A stretch of 64,000 nt of DNA from Sepioteuthis lessoniana (taxonomy: Eukaryota > Mollusca > Cephalopoda > Myopsida > Loliginidae). The notes below the pieces were generated by a model. The model did not search any database. It was not told the DNA's origin and saw only the letters and a program-made list of their open reading frames with translations. The DNA is taken from contig OY757911.1 in assembly GCA_963585895.1 (NCBI GenBank), positions 92,532,514 through 92,596,513 on the forward strand, read 5' to 3'. The first letter of the stretch is position 1, and each line of letters begins with the position of its first letter. This document shows, in pieces, positions 33,492-45,049 of this stretch. The position numbers and the translations under genes were made by a program.

Positions 33492-33700
33492 TGTTATGGC
33501 TTTGAAGGACCAGAAATGAATAACACAAAGAGCTGTAATGTTCACAGCAGTATATATTTATGGAAATACCGACAGTAAAGGTTACCGGTGAGTAGACTCG
33601 CCTGACTTGTTTATCGAGTCAGTCACTATTTATAGTGTCGGGGAGGGTTCATACTGTGACGTCATAGGGTATTGTAACGTAATTGAACGGCTCATTGGAA
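33492..33700 (-). mobile_element. LTR fossil L2, same family as L1
   Basis: Minus-strand relative of L1: 'ctataaatagtgactgactc', 'ggtaacctttactgtcgg' and a 3' terminus 'ccttcaaagccataaca' at 33492. The left end is uncertain. Two copies make the family call firmer. Confidence 0.55.
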
Positions 33701-33759
33701 CTCAAATGAATAGATCGATAAATAAATGAATAAAAAATAAATAAATCAGACAGTAGTGG

Positions 33760-34266
33760 CCGAATGACAAGGCAGAGGTACTCGTTGTAATTGAAAAATG
33801 ACTAGAGAGGAGGAGAGGTCCGAGGATCGTTTGGGGTTTGTGCGAGGGGAAATAGATATGTGTTCTGCTCCCGACACGACAGGCGGAAGTGGGGGGGGGG
33901 CAACTTGTGTCCTTTCGAGAGTGGACAACGGGACGTAAAAAAGTGATGACCACAGTAGGAAACGAGCCACGAAGATGTAAAGAGAAAAAAGTTCACAAGT
34001 TCTAAATTCTGGGGTTCTCCCGAGGGGGTGTTAGAACCAGTAAACAAACATGTTAGAAGCAAGAAAAAAGTTCAAGGTCTGTGTCTACTCTTACTTTACT
34101 ACGATGATATGTTGTTGTTGTTTGTTTTTTTTTTTTTATCTCGCGAAGCGGTTATCTCAGTTCTTCATTCCCTTTCTTTCTCCTGGCGGCTACCTATATA
34201 TGTGTAGTCAATAAACCTTTTTGTAGCTTACAAGAGTTCTTACGTTTTTCAACTTGTTACCACAGT
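33760..34266 (+). mobile_element. Possible LTR fossil L10
   Basis: A locally GC-richer block with an AATAAA signal near 34212 and a terminus 'caacttgttaccaca' near 34266. It resembles an LTR in layout only; no second copy is seen here. Confidence 0.3.
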
Positions 34267-34447
34267 GAGTCACAACGAGGGTCTAGAGTCTATTTAGTGC
34301 CGCTATGGTACAGTATATCACCATAACAGCCAGTAGAATAGGCCATACTAAAAGTCTTCTGAAACATGAAAAAATCCATCATTATTGATTGCCTTGAAAA
34401 ATGTGTTGTAAATATTGCTTTTAGCACTTATTTACTGAATGACCTTA

Positions 34448-34605
<158 letters not shown>

Positions 34606-34616
34606 TATATGAGTTC

Positions 34617-34690
<74 letters not shown>
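34617..34690. repeat. (TG)n, about 36 units
   Basis: Uninterrupted TG run, 70 bases from the (CA)n array on its left, so the two can pair as an inverted repeat around the SINE D fragment. Confidence 0.95.
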
Positions 34691-34699
34691 TATTTTCGG

Positions 34700-35795
34700 G
34701 CCTTGAAAAAACTTTCCGGAGACAAATACAAGATGGAGAGATGACAAGTTCACAAAAAATAAAGAAACAAAGTCAAATTCGCTTTCCAATAAAAAAAAGC
34801 ACTAGCTTATTTTGTGTTTTAATCCCACCCCACCTCTATCCTCCTTTAAAACAAAGTGGAATTTCGTTAGTCGATGTTGAATATTTTTTTAGTTCAATAA
34901 ATTGTAGCCAATCTCAAAAGGAAAGGGTTAACAATTTCGAAATTTAAGTTGTTACATGTCCTCTATTGACAACTAACAATACTGTCTGCTTGACCCTTTT
35001 AAAAATCCCAAACTCTTGCGTGTGAACGATTCTCACTCTTACCTCGAAAGTCCTCTAGATTGACCCTTTGTTTTCAGTCAACAGGCTCTCCAATAGTAAT
35101 AAAGCGACTTAGTATTATATATATATATATATATATAATAAAAGAAAATATTTAAAAACTGTAAAAAAAGTTACATATTGATATAAATTAATATCGCTTT
35201 TTGTAGCTTTTCCTCACGTATATCTTTGATAGAAAATCAATACTTCTTTTTTCTCTTTCTTCTGTGATGACTATATTAAATCTAATGTAGGTCATTATAC
35301 TTTCTCTTTATAATACTTTAAATTGGTAACACCGACGTCTCAAGAACCAAGCAAATTTACTTAATCTCATTATATGCCTCTTAACAAATGTGAGCCACGC
35401 GCAGTATTAGTCAATTAGTATATGAATTGGATTGTTTACATTAAAATAAACAAACTCTAGTATACGTAAGATATTTTCCTGAAAGATTTTAAGTACTTAT
35501 AAAAGACAAAAGAAAAGATACTGTTATTTTTCCAAATTTTCTTATGGAAAACAACCGTGTTACATCTAATAAGGTCGCATATATACAGAAATACGAAGTA
35601 TCACAATAATCGTGAAAATTGTGTATTAGAGAAAAAAATTATTTTTCAACATAATCTACTTTCTTTACAATTCACTTAATTCAGTAATGAATATCAATCA
35701 CATGGATTGAATGTTATGCCTGAAAATTTTCAGATCCAGATTCATTCAATAATGTCAAGTGATAGAATTTTCATCCAGCTAAAATACATACATAT
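34700..35795. other. Unassigned AT-rich sequence
   Basis: One small (TA)n at 35117-35139; otherwise nothing recognised. Confidence 0.5.
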
Positions 35796-35880
35796 AGTGG
35801 AGTCTCCATTTGCTTCGAATGTCTGATTTTAATGATGCGAATTTTCGGTATAACGGAGAAAACTATGAAATCCAAATCCA
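35796..35880 (+). mobile_element. Possible pogo/Tigger-like terminal sequence
   Basis: 'agtggagtctccatttgctt' followed by 'ttcggtataacggagaa' resembles the terminal inverted repeats of pogo/Tigger elements, which begin CAGTG..A.CTC and carry a CGNATAACGG-like word. I see no matching opposite end and no transposase, so this is tentative. Confidence 0.25.
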
Positions 35881-35884
35881 AATC

Positions 35885-37225
35885 ATTCAATAGAAGTACG
35901 TCATCATGGACTACAGTTACAGTGGGAACGCAACAGATTTACAGCTCGTCTAATTTACATCAATTTTTCATATACTGTCATACTGTACCCTACGTAATTA
36001 ATTGATACCGAAATCTCTTCGCATTACTCTTTTTTGGACCTAAAATGCTCAAAAATAAAACAAACACCGTAAAACTAGCGTAAATAAATTGCGAAAAAAT
36101 CACTCTCACAAAATCTCACAGAACACGATAAAACATATTTTTGTGATATTTTTAAAGATTAATGGACATAGTAAATAAGATTATCTTATTTACCGTATAA
36201 TAATGTAAATATATTTATACTTTTTCAAAATAAACATTTTTTTGTAGTGTATATACATTTTCAATGAGTTTCTATGGTATTTTTAATTTTTAGCTCAATT
36301 TTAGCTCAATAGCTAATTGTTTTGGATTTTTATTTAATTATATTTTAAGGAATATCTTTTCAATTTCACACCCGTTAATTATGATGAGCGACACAATATC
36401 CAAGATAATGATTTGAGCTAAACTGAAATTTAGTCTCTAAAAGTGGGGTGAAGATGTACTTTACAAAGATCAAAAAGGCGAAAGGTGGGGTTTTTATGGC
36501 GTTAAATACAGCATTAAAAAAACGATGGTTGTATAAATCCATGGAAAACTGACTGATTTCCATACTAAAAAAGTGTTAATTTTTGTGCAAAAAAGGTTCA
36601 AGAAGCTGTACTTTTCGTATCATTTTTGCATTTATTGACCAATAAAACAGTTTGTTTAGGACGTTTCCTTTTCTTTTAATTTCTTTGAGATTGCAGACAA
36701 TAATATTTGAGTTTGCTTGTTAAAATTTGAAGGATCAAAACCTAAATTGTTTTAAGGGACCTTTACCATCGTAGATTGTTAAGAATATATTTTTCAATTT
36801 TAGAATCAGAAATAAATCAATTCATTTTTATCTAATTTCGAGCCTACCTCACTCATATCAATAGATCGATGAAATACATAAAATTTCTCTACATTACACA
36901 TTCATTTCTATTTCTACTCAAATTTTTTGTCTATTTCTTTTGAGTGAAAATCTAAAATTCTGTTTTTTTTAAGGATATATTTAATTTCAACAAAATTTAG
37001 TTATTTTCCGAGCACAAATGCCTCATCTTGTTTAACCTTTTCTTTGTTGACATTTTTGTGATAAAGATATTTGTAGTAATATAAAAAAATCTTCGACAGC
37101 TGAATTTTTTCGTGTCTTACATACAAACTGTCATCAGCGTCATAATATTGCTTTCGCTTTACATAGTAGCGTGTACATTGGAAAACCACATACACATACA
37201 AACTGATATATTGTCTGTTTAAGGC
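35885..37225. other. Unassigned AT-rich sequence
   Basis: Very AT-rich, single-copy within the window; no coding signal. Confidence 0.5.
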
Positions 37226-37229
37226 TAAA

Positions 37230-37890
37230 AACTGCAGTTATATTCTTACTGACGCAATGATAAAGACGCGCGCAGACTTTACACTATTTACCTCTCACTT
37301 TATTGCAAGGGTTCGAAAAGGTTGTGGGGTTTTACTGTGAGAGGGAGCTGGAGATCGAACATAACTGCAATATTTTGACCCGTCACTCTTATGGCCGTCA
37401 CGTTGTATCTTTCTTGTTCTCTTGATGCTCAACCGGAGGCCTGAGGGCTCACTCTGCTGGGTGATCTGCTACATCTTATCAGCAACTTCTCGGGTCCCCA
37501 AACTCCATCGGGGTTCCCGAGGGCCCCCTCGGCCGGGTGTGGCTTTCCCTACCACATCTCCCCTCCAACTGGCCTGGAACTCCAACTCAACTCAACTGGC
37601 CGTCGAACTCAACTGAGTTATATAATCGTTCGACGCCCACTCGATCTTTGAAATCGAATGTTTAATCGTCATCAAGCGGGAATAACTGTCATGCAGTTCA
37701 CAGGTCACTCTCTTCCGGTGCATCACTCTGTAGTGGCACAGTGGAACCTTCACCTTGTCCCATATTTTCAGCCTTAAACCGCCCAGGCGATTTCTTTCGA
37801 TTACTGGCCATTGGAATGTGTCACTTCCTTTTGGTGCATCACCTTGGAATAGCATTTTTGGGCCGGATCGAAGGTCAAAATACTGCACTA
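37230..37890 (-). mobile_element. LTR fossil L5
   Basis: Minus-strand solo LTR-like sequence. Shares 'gtgatgcaccggaagagagt' and 'gacctgtgaactgcatgaca' with L6, and 'ggttgagca' plus an 'acaagaaag' word with L9. A TATA-like 'cgattatataactc' and an AATAAA signal near 37300 are present. Probably an LTR-retrotransposon of the same superfamily as L6. Confidence 0.6.
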
Positions 37891-38036
37891 CTATACTAAA
37901 TCCATAAACTTTTTTTTCTTATAATGCAAATATTGGGGCATATTCCCGCTCTTTCTAATTTACTTTTTCAAATAAGAACAGATATCATAACTTTTGTTTT
38001 TTTAACACACTTTTCACTCAGCTTATCTGTGGGTAT

Positions 38037-38039
<3 letters not shown>

Positions 38040-38071
<32 letters not shown>
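38040..38071. repeat. (TA)n microsatellite
   Basis: About 15 TA units. Confidence 0.95.
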
Positions 38072-38074
<3 letters not shown>

Positions 38075-38289
38075 AAAGTAGTAGTTTTCCCAGGAGGCCA
38101 CTGACAAGAAGCAAAATAAGTGCATGCCTGAAAAGAGGGGCTTCTTGGTGCCAAAAGAGAAGTTCTCTCTTTAAGCTATTTCACTGCGACTGAAAGTACC
38201 TCTTTCTCTCGCCTGCTAGCAAGGTAGCACATATGCTCGCTGAGTCCCGATCATTGCGCAAGCCGTGTCTCCTACTAATAGCTGTCTCC

Positions 38290-38505
38290 ACTATAAATAC
38301 CTCACTGAAAATCACTCAGATATATTTCTACACCATGTCTGGGAAACGCGTTGACTTCTATTGGTTCAGGAAAACGTTTCACACCAAAGAATAGTCGTGG
38401 AACTTAAAAGAAAGTTTTGAGTATAAAAGTATCATTGTCTCTTTTCTTCTGTCCTTAATTCTCTGACAGCTTCCACAAAAAGAAGACTAAAAGTGAATGA
38501 GGTAA
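38290..38505 (+). promoter_or_regulatory. Possible TATA promoter and 5' exon with splice donor
   Basis: Two TATA-like boxes ('actataaatacc' at 38291, 'gtataaaagtatc' at 38421). About 30 bases after the second, 'cttctgtccttaattctctg' could hold a start site, and 'gaatgaggtaagaag' near 38497 is a textbook splice donor. It might be the first non-coding exon of a host gene or a remnant of an LTR. No coding exon is recognisable downstream in the window. Confidence 0.25.
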
Positions 38506-38509
38506 GAAG

Positions 38510-39040
38510 AAGAAAAACCGAGTCAGATACGAAACTCAAAATCACCCAAACAGAACCCAGCAATTCACTACCACCAACCACCTACACCACGAAATGATAA
38601 AACCCTTTTTCTCATTCCCCATAAACGAAATAAAATTCATGAAATTTGTAGAAATATATTTAATATCAATGACTTACACATTTTTTCGCAATACATTTGT
38701 GTTGTAAAAATTATTCTACTTTATTTGGTTTTAACTTGCCTAATATCATCTTAATATCGGCTAAGGCGAAAGGTAAATCAGTGTTTCAACATGAAGAAAG
38801 AGTCAAATTTTCTCAGCTACTGAGAATTAACTTTATCACAAAAACCTAAAAAAAAATCTTAGAAACAGAATTTCTTTACAATCTTGATTAATATTACTTC
38901 TCTATGTTTGTAAAATGATAAGAAATAATATCTACATGAAATATTTGATAATTTTAAGGGAATTTTGAAACTCTATGAGATCAATCGAAAGCTGTAAGCC
39001 GTACTCGGCGGATAAAAAGAAAAAACATGTTGTAACTAAG
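38510..39040. other. Unassigned sequence downstream of the possible exon
   Basis: Would be intron if the splice donor near 38497 is real. No other signal. Confidence 0.4.
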
Positions 39041-39041
39041 C

Positions 39042-39297
39042 GATATTGGCCCAGCGGTTAGAGTGTTCGCCAATGGCCCGGGAGACCTGGGTTCAATCCC
39101 AGGTCGAGTCATACCAAAGACTTTAAAAATGGAACTTGATACTACCTTGCTTAACACCCAGCATTATAAGGTACGGTTCAAGGGTATAGTGGAGCAATCC
39201 AGGGAATGGAGTAGCGCCCTCCCCTACACCTTGGTGTAGTAGCTATCGAAAAGGGAGCCTTCGGGTCACCCTCGACTATGGTCGCTAACTAACTATA
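39042..39297 (+). mobile_element. SINE type A, best-preserved copy
   Basis: Head 'ttggcccagcggttagagtg', B box 'gggttcaatcccaggtcg', body through 'ggagcaatccagggaatgga' and 'gtagtagctatcgaaaaggg', and the end 'ctatggtcgctaactaacta'. The head still looks like a pol III promoter, but the tRNA fold is incomplete, so this is not a tRNA gene. Confidence 0.85.
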
Positions 39298-39299
39298 AT

Positions 39300-40060
39300 G
39301 CAAATAATCCTTCTGCAAATTATTCAAAATAATTCTACTTCTCTAATGTTTGATAATGACTTTCGAGCAACCCTTATATAATATAGGTTATTACTGCTTG
39401 TTAAAATAGTTTACGGACTTTCTAAGTTAAATTATATTAATACCAACAACTCGAAAAATGTAAATAGATTAATTTTAGTTTAAGAAAAAAATGCTTAAAG
39501 ATAGTAAATCCTTTTGCTGCCTGCATATGTCACGAATTTTTTCTTTCAAATCTCTATTCCAAGACATATTTCACAGTTTAAACCTTAAAGGTAATAAGAA
39601 AAAAAAGTATAGAATATTGAGTCAACTCAATATTTGTCTAACACAGAAATTTGTCTGACGTGGTGCGAAAGATGGTTTAAAAGGTGTCCTAATATGCATA
39701 TTTTTTTGATCAGGTGTAATAAGGTCAAGTCACTTAGGGTTATTAATCATTTCTTCAATCAAATGAAATCATCGTCATGATCATCGTCTAATGTTTAGTT
39801 CTGGGTGGTGATAAAATGAACTGAGACGGAAATGATATCATCAGTTCTGACAAATTTTGGCTTCTTGTAAAGACAGTAAATGCCATAAAAATTCTATTAT
39901 TTTGCTCTTGCGTATATCTTACGCTTAAATTTTGACGTACAGAAAATTCATATTGTCAAGACATCATATTCACACTGCTCTGTAAAGAGAACTTAAATAT
40001 ACGTTAATTCTATCCCCTGTATAGAGTTATGGCCCAACAAAAAAAAGGGGTATTTTGGGT
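39300..40060. other. Unassigned AT-rich sequence
   Basis: Nothing recognised. Confidence 0.5.
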
Positions 40061-40064
40061 ATGA

Positions 40065-40228
40065 CATTAGACTGCATCTGATGGTGAGGCTCAAGTTTGG
40101 TTGTTCTTAGAAGTGTGGAGTACTCCTTCACTGTCAATACTTCCAGGTCCAATCTGATCCAGAGAAGTAGTATCTGTTAGGGTTCCGTCTATGTTTCAAA
40201 TTGATGCTTATAGTCAGAGCTATAAGTA
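40065..40228 (+). repeat. Type B head fragment
   Basis: 'gactgcatctgatggtgagg', 'ggagtactccttcactgtca' and 'tctgttagggttccgtctat' follow the B head order. Directly followed by a second B copy beginning near 40232, so a partial head-to-tail dimer. Confidence 0.65.
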
Positions 40229-40231
40229 TTC

Positions 40232-41512
40232 CCCGCCCAGTCGGCTGGGGATGTAGAATACACTTGTAAAATACAGCTTGGCTCACAATATGAGACAAGG
40301 TAAAAATTCTCACTGTGCCGTAAAAAAAGTGATGCACCGGAAGAGATTGACATATGAACTGCATGATAATTATTTCCGCTCGATGATGATCATACCTGCC
40401 ATTCCGAAGATAGCGGATGTGACACATCCCAATGGCCAATAATCGAAAGAAATCGCGCAGGTGTGCTCGGCTGATAATATGGGACAAGGTGAAGGTCCCA
40501 CTTCAGTGATGCACCGGAAGAGAGTGACCTGTGAACTGCATGACAGTTATTTCCGCTCGATGACGATCACACAGGCCATTCCAAAGGGAGCGGAAGTGAC
40601 ACATCCCAATCGCCTGATATCGGAAGAAATTGCGGAGGCGTAGAGGCGTGTCCTTATCTCTGCGTGGGAGTTTGAAGGTAATATAAGGCCGACGAATTGA
40701 ACAGAAGGCAGTTCAGAAAAAAAGCATCCCGCTGTTCACGAAATCTCTCTCGTCGTCACGCTGTGTGCGTTATCTCGGCCATCGTCTCCTGACATCGAAA
40801 AGTTCAAGCCTCATCGACGAACGATCCTAATTCCTCTCCTGAGTGCTCCTACTTCAGACAAGCGTCCGTCGAGAAAATAAATATATATTGTTATATATAA
40901 ATTCCGTGTTGTCGTTTGTTTGACCAGAGGGCGGAACGTAACACACTGACTTCATTTCTACAGATGAGTAAGACCCTCACTAAAAGTTTCTTGGATATGA
41001 CATAAAGCAATCTGGTAGTGAGGCTCCAGTTCTAGATCTCTAGAGATAATGGAGTACCCTTTTATTGCCATTGCTCCCACGTGCACTCTGATTCCGATTT
41101 GTAGCCTCTGATAGGGTCTTATCTATGAGTCAAATAGAACTGTTTGTTATTTAAACGGTGTGCAAACAAATGACAAATGTTAAATCGAATTGTTAGAAAT
41201 AGATCTGTTTGATCAGTTAACTGTGTGTAAACAAATGCAAGTCTGATTGTATTATTAGTGATATATAGCAATACTTGAAACCATTTAACTGTGTGCAAAC
41301 AAATGAATAATTGTAAATTGAATTTTTCGTGTAAGATAGAAATACTTGAAAAATCTAACTCTATGCAAAACAAAAGATATGAACTCCCGGTCATTTAAAA
41401 ATGTTATCACGATCTGTTTACAAATCAAATCTTTTTGATATATAGCTATGAATAGGTTTTGGCATTAAATAACTTGCTATGGTTGATATGCCATAAAACT
41501 CAACCAAACGAA
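40232..41512 (+). repeat. Type B repeat split by a solo LTR
   Basis: The head starts 'cccagtcggctggggatgta' (40236), is cut at 40264 and resumes at 40944, then 'caatctggtagtgaggctcc', 'cttttattgccattgctccc', subrepeats to about 41440, and the tail 'ggcattaaataacttgctat' plus 'gttgatatgccataaaac' with CAAAC-like repeats. The LTR is bounded by CACT on both sides. Confidence 0.8.
40265..40943 (+). mobile_element. LTR fossil L6: solo LTR with 4-bp target duplication
   Basis: A 679-bp solo LTR, 5' TGTAAAATAC to 3' ACGTAACA, flanked by CACT (40261-40264 and 40944-40947), inside a type B repeat whose two halves join cleanly. Parts: a tandem duplication of about 190 bp in the upstream half, a TATA-like 'gtaatataaggccg' near 40678 and an AATAAA signal near 40878. 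TG/CA ends and a 4-bp duplication fit a Gypsy-type element. Looks whole as a solo LTR and is younger than its host repeat. Confidence 0.8.
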
Positions 41513-41559
41513 ATTAAACCGAATTCCCTAAGTATTATAAGTTACTTAAAAACATAAAA

Positions 41560-41772
41560 GTGCATGCAAAAAAATAACAATAATTAATTAGAAATAATTA
41601 CTTGAAATCATATAATTACTAGTATAAGTTATGAATACTCGAAACCTTACAAATGTACACAAATTATTAGTTTTATAAAAGAATACTTGATCTATATGAT
41701 TCCCTGATCTGTAAGCATAAAATAACCCTAGATCTGTTGATATGCCGTTATCGTCAGTTAGTCAATCAATCA
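41560..41772 (+). repeat. Type H repeat
   Basis: Two or three units around 'ttacttgaaatcatataatt', then 'taagcataaaataaccctag', 'atctgttgatatgccgttat' and (TCAA)n. Related in layout to type B (an array, then a 'gatatgcc' tail) but with a different tail repeat. Confidence 0.55.
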
Positions 41773-41949
41773 AATATGTATGGGTACTAATGTTAATGAA
41801 TGAAAAGACAATATTAACAATTGTGCTACAAAAAATAAAGAAATTTATTTCTTTTTTGGGAGCTGAAATATAGAAGTGTATACAGCGATTCGTGTATCAA
41901 GTCACGATCGTAAAGGTCAGTTCTGGTGCCAGCGTGGATATTATCTTTA

Positions 41950-42290
41950 TCCAACCTGAAATTGTAACATAAAACCGTTGTTTGAAGATCAAACGAACAG
42001 GATGCCGCTGAGAAAACAGTTAGTAAGTATCACTCTGGGTTGGCGTTAGTTACTGATCTGTGTTATCTGGAAAATTGTGTGTTTTTATAGCATCAAGGTG
42101 GATCCCGCGATCACGCGTTGAATTTCGAAAATTCTTTGAGCGCGTATTTTAGAGACCTCCTATTGGTCCTAAAAACTATTTTCCATTGTTTATTTATCAA
42201 ACATCTGCGTGGGCGTTAATTGGAGATCTTTGCGCCAATTTTTTATCCGTTTTTTCCAGAAAATTCTTTTGACAAGGAAATTGCATCATT
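41950..42290 (-). promoter_or_regulatory. Possible minus-strand TATA promoter or LTR end
   Basis: The minus strand reads 'gatgctataaaaacacac' near 42100, and 'ttttatgttacaatttcagg' near 41965, which could be an LTR terminus (TGTTACA) or a splice acceptor. The block has more CpG than its neighbours. Function unresolved. Confidence 0.2.
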
Positions 42291-42294
42291 TCCT

Positions 42295-42880
42295 ATAACT
42301 ATATGCACACACACACACACGCAGACACGCACGCACGCGTAAGCAAGCAAATAAATACGTAAATACAATTCTCGTCCCTAGCATTTGAACTGGCAGAAAG
42401 TTTTCTTTTGTAACTTAGTTTTGGGAGTAACATTACGCAAAAGAACTTCTGATCACAGACTGAATCGTTTGAAAAAGGTTCATATGAAAAATTCTATTTG
42501 AACTACGAGAAAATCTGATTTTATTGCATAAAATTGCTGGGCACATAAACAATTTTTAGCCGTGGTGATCCACATGAACTTATTAATTTAGCTACACGTC
42601 CAAAAAGAAGAATGAGTTTGCCTTTTTTATCTCCTTGAACGATAGTAATAATATTTTTGACAAAAAATGCTCTTAATTTATCAATTTAATTCGAGTAAAA
42701 AGATTTTCTGCGGGTTAGAATAACGTGATTAATGTAATCCACGCTATTACAGCAATAAATCCTAATTCTTTCATAATGTTTCTATTTTTATCTCTCAAAA
42801 TTAAATAGTTTGTTCAAATATTTATGAGAAGTACTCTGTATGTGCGCTCATGAAAATATACGCATATATATAATTTTGAA
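42295..42880. other. Unassigned AT-rich sequence
   Basis: Short (CA)n and ACGC repeats at 42307-42342; otherwise nothing. Confidence 0.5.
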
Positions 42881-42884
42881 TCGA

Positions 42885-43085
42885 GGAATTGATATCTTAT
42901 GTCAGAAATTACCATGACAAGAAAATACGGCAAACACCTACATGCGACATACGGAGCACTGAACAGCTGTTGCGACCTTATTAGGTCTCATTAGCAGTAC
43001 ACACCATGATCTCCACCACTGGAGATCGAACCAACAACCACACTATGCTGAAGCCGAAACTCTACCACTGGGCCACCGGTTCACA
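42885..43085 (-). mobile_element. SINE type G
   Basis: Minus-strand tRNA-like head 'ggcccagtggtagagtttcg' and B box 'ggttcgatctccagtggt', then a body ending in 'cttgtcatggtaatttctga'. That 3' segment recurs at 43300-43370, which supports a repeat family. Confidence 0.65.
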
Positions 43086-43299
43086 CCACATATAAGCGAT
43101 GCCGAATTAACAACTGATGGCAAATTGCGTGACCACTTGGCCGAATGTGTCTTTTTTTTATAGGTACGTATTCCCTACAGCGGACACGGCCATCTCCGGG
43201 GCTACGTTTTCCCAAGTCGGGGTTACGAGTCGTCAAAATATAAGCCTATGGGCAGGAAATATAATTGTATATTTTTGAATAAAAATTGAATATATTATG

Positions 43300-43370
43300 A
43301 ATTGATATATTATGTTAGAAGTTACCATGACAAGAAAATCTGGAAAATACGTACATGCGACAGAAGAAGT
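43300..43370 (-). mobile_element. SINE type G 3' fragment
   Basis: 'gttaccatgacaagaaaatc' and 'gtacatgcgaca' repeat the G 3' region of 42900-42955. It runs into the perfect palindrome at 43364. Confidence 0.55.
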
Positions 43371-43429
43371 GAATTTTTCTTTTATCTTATATATATATAT
43401 ATATAAGATAAAAGAAAAATTCACTTCTT
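43364..43429. repeat. Perfect 66-bp palindrome
   Basis: 'aagaagtgaatttttctttt' at 43364 is mirrored by 'aaaagaaaaattcacttctt' ending at 43429, with a (TA)n centre. I see no mismatch in the arms. Confidence 0.92.
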
Positions 43430-43434
43430 TCGTG

Positions 43435-44395
43435 GCATTATGAATTTAATCCAGCTCTATGATGACCCTCATTAGATGCTAAATTAAAAAAAAAATATTT
43501 AGATGTGATTATATTGCTTCCGGCGAGAATATAATCTGAAAAAAATATTATCAAAATAATTCTTAATACATATTTTTTATATATTTTTTAATCTCCAATT
43601 TTTTATTATTATTACTTTTTGATACAATGTTTAATAATTATTATTTAGTACAATGTTTATACATTCCTTTAAAAAAACAAAAAAAATGTTACCTCTAATT
43701 TAGATTTCTCCTCGGAATATATATTTTTTCCTATATATATATATGTGTATATATATATGCACAGTTGTGGATCTTCATATTGCTCTATCTATTGGTTAAC
43801 AGAAAGATTGATAGAGCTATTTAATCATAGTTAGACAACCACTATAAAAGAAGGAAAGAAGGAAAGAAGGAAAATCTCCGAATTAAAAAAGTTGCTAAGG
43901 AAATCTGTCTTATTCTTCTGCTGTCAGCACATCGAAAATCCATGGCTGACGTGTATATCCTTTCCCATAAAAAACATACCACCTGTGTAGTAAGTCTAAC
44001 GATTTTATTTTTAACTAAACTTAGGTCACTCGAAAAGTAACCTCGTCGGCTAATGAATGCCTTGACATGTATATAAGTATGTATGAATTAAAAAAAAGAA
44101 AGAAAAGATAAATAACAACAAAGAAATATTATTACTTGAGTCATCTGTTTTTTTCCGTCTCTTTGATTTTGGATACAAACAAATGTAATATACTAGCTAA
44201 GCTGGGGACGGAGTGCCGCAGATTCAAGATAACATCAACTTAGTTGTTTCACAGGAAAAAGAAAAAAATGTAATTTATTGCCTATGGATAGAGTGGCAGA
44301 TATTTCCGTTTTCATATAAGATCAACAAATTACCGAAAAAAAACCCCGGAAGAATGTAAGTTCCGATAACCAGCCAAAAACAGAAAATACAGGAG
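43435..44395. other. Unassigned AT-rich sequence
   Basis: A short GAAAG repeat near 43850-43870 and small (TA)n; no gene. Confidence 0.5.
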
Positions 44396-44399
44396 GAGA

Positions 44400-44762
44400 A
44401 GAGGATGTTCATATTTCTGCATGGAACTTGAAAAGACAATATAAGGTCGGTAATTTTGGACAGAAGGCAGAGGTCCGCTGGTCACACAAGCGAAGGGGAG
44501 AGATCCGCTGGTATCGCAAGCGAAGGGGAGGGACCTGCTGGTCACTCAAGCAAACCTGTCAGCTCCCTGTGTGTGTTCTCCGGCCGTCGCACTACTTCAC
44601 AAAAAATGGTCCCTGCCAAAGAAGAAAGATATGTGCGAACTCTCTCTGATTGTATTCCTACTACACACAATCGTCGCCGTCGAAGAATAAAAATATAAAT
44701 TATACTTTTATATATCTACGAGTCCTTCGTTGTTTGTCCAGCGGTGCAATATGCGACACAAG
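44400..44762 (+). mobile_element. LTR fossil L7
   Basis: 'gacaatataaggtcggtaat' followed by 'ggacagaaggcag' parallels L6 (40680-40710), and an AATAAA-type signal lies near 44686. A short triplicated segment ('gaaggggag') fills the middle. Ends approximate. Confidence 0.55.
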
Positions 44763-45049
44763 GACAAAGAAGACAGTATTACAAGAAAACAACACTCGAC
44801 ATCACCATCTCGAGCAACCACAACTCACCTAATGCAACAAATAAAGAAACAGAGCTCCGAGCAGAAGTAGAAAAACAAGCAAATTTACAATGATATGTCG
44901 CACCTTCTTTACTTAGTCACATTTATAAAGTAAAAACTAGTCCCTTCGGGGGTTCATAATAAAGGTTTTCTATCAACCTGAAACGGAAAAAATCGTGAAG
45001 GTTTCTCTTGTCTTCATGAAGGACATCAAAAATTTCAGCAATAAAAAAT

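Noticed and set aside
33702-34062. Minus-strand frames of 74-86 codons
   Set aside because: Three overlapping frames in a G-rich tract with no family resemblance; more likely part of an LTR-like block.
39042-39120. tRNA gene
   Set aside because: A and B boxes are present, but the 3' half does not fold as a tRNA and the same head recurs in eight SINE A copies.
44456-44832. Frames of 60-80 codons
   Set aside because: They overlap an LTR fossil with triplicated short repeats and show no protein family.
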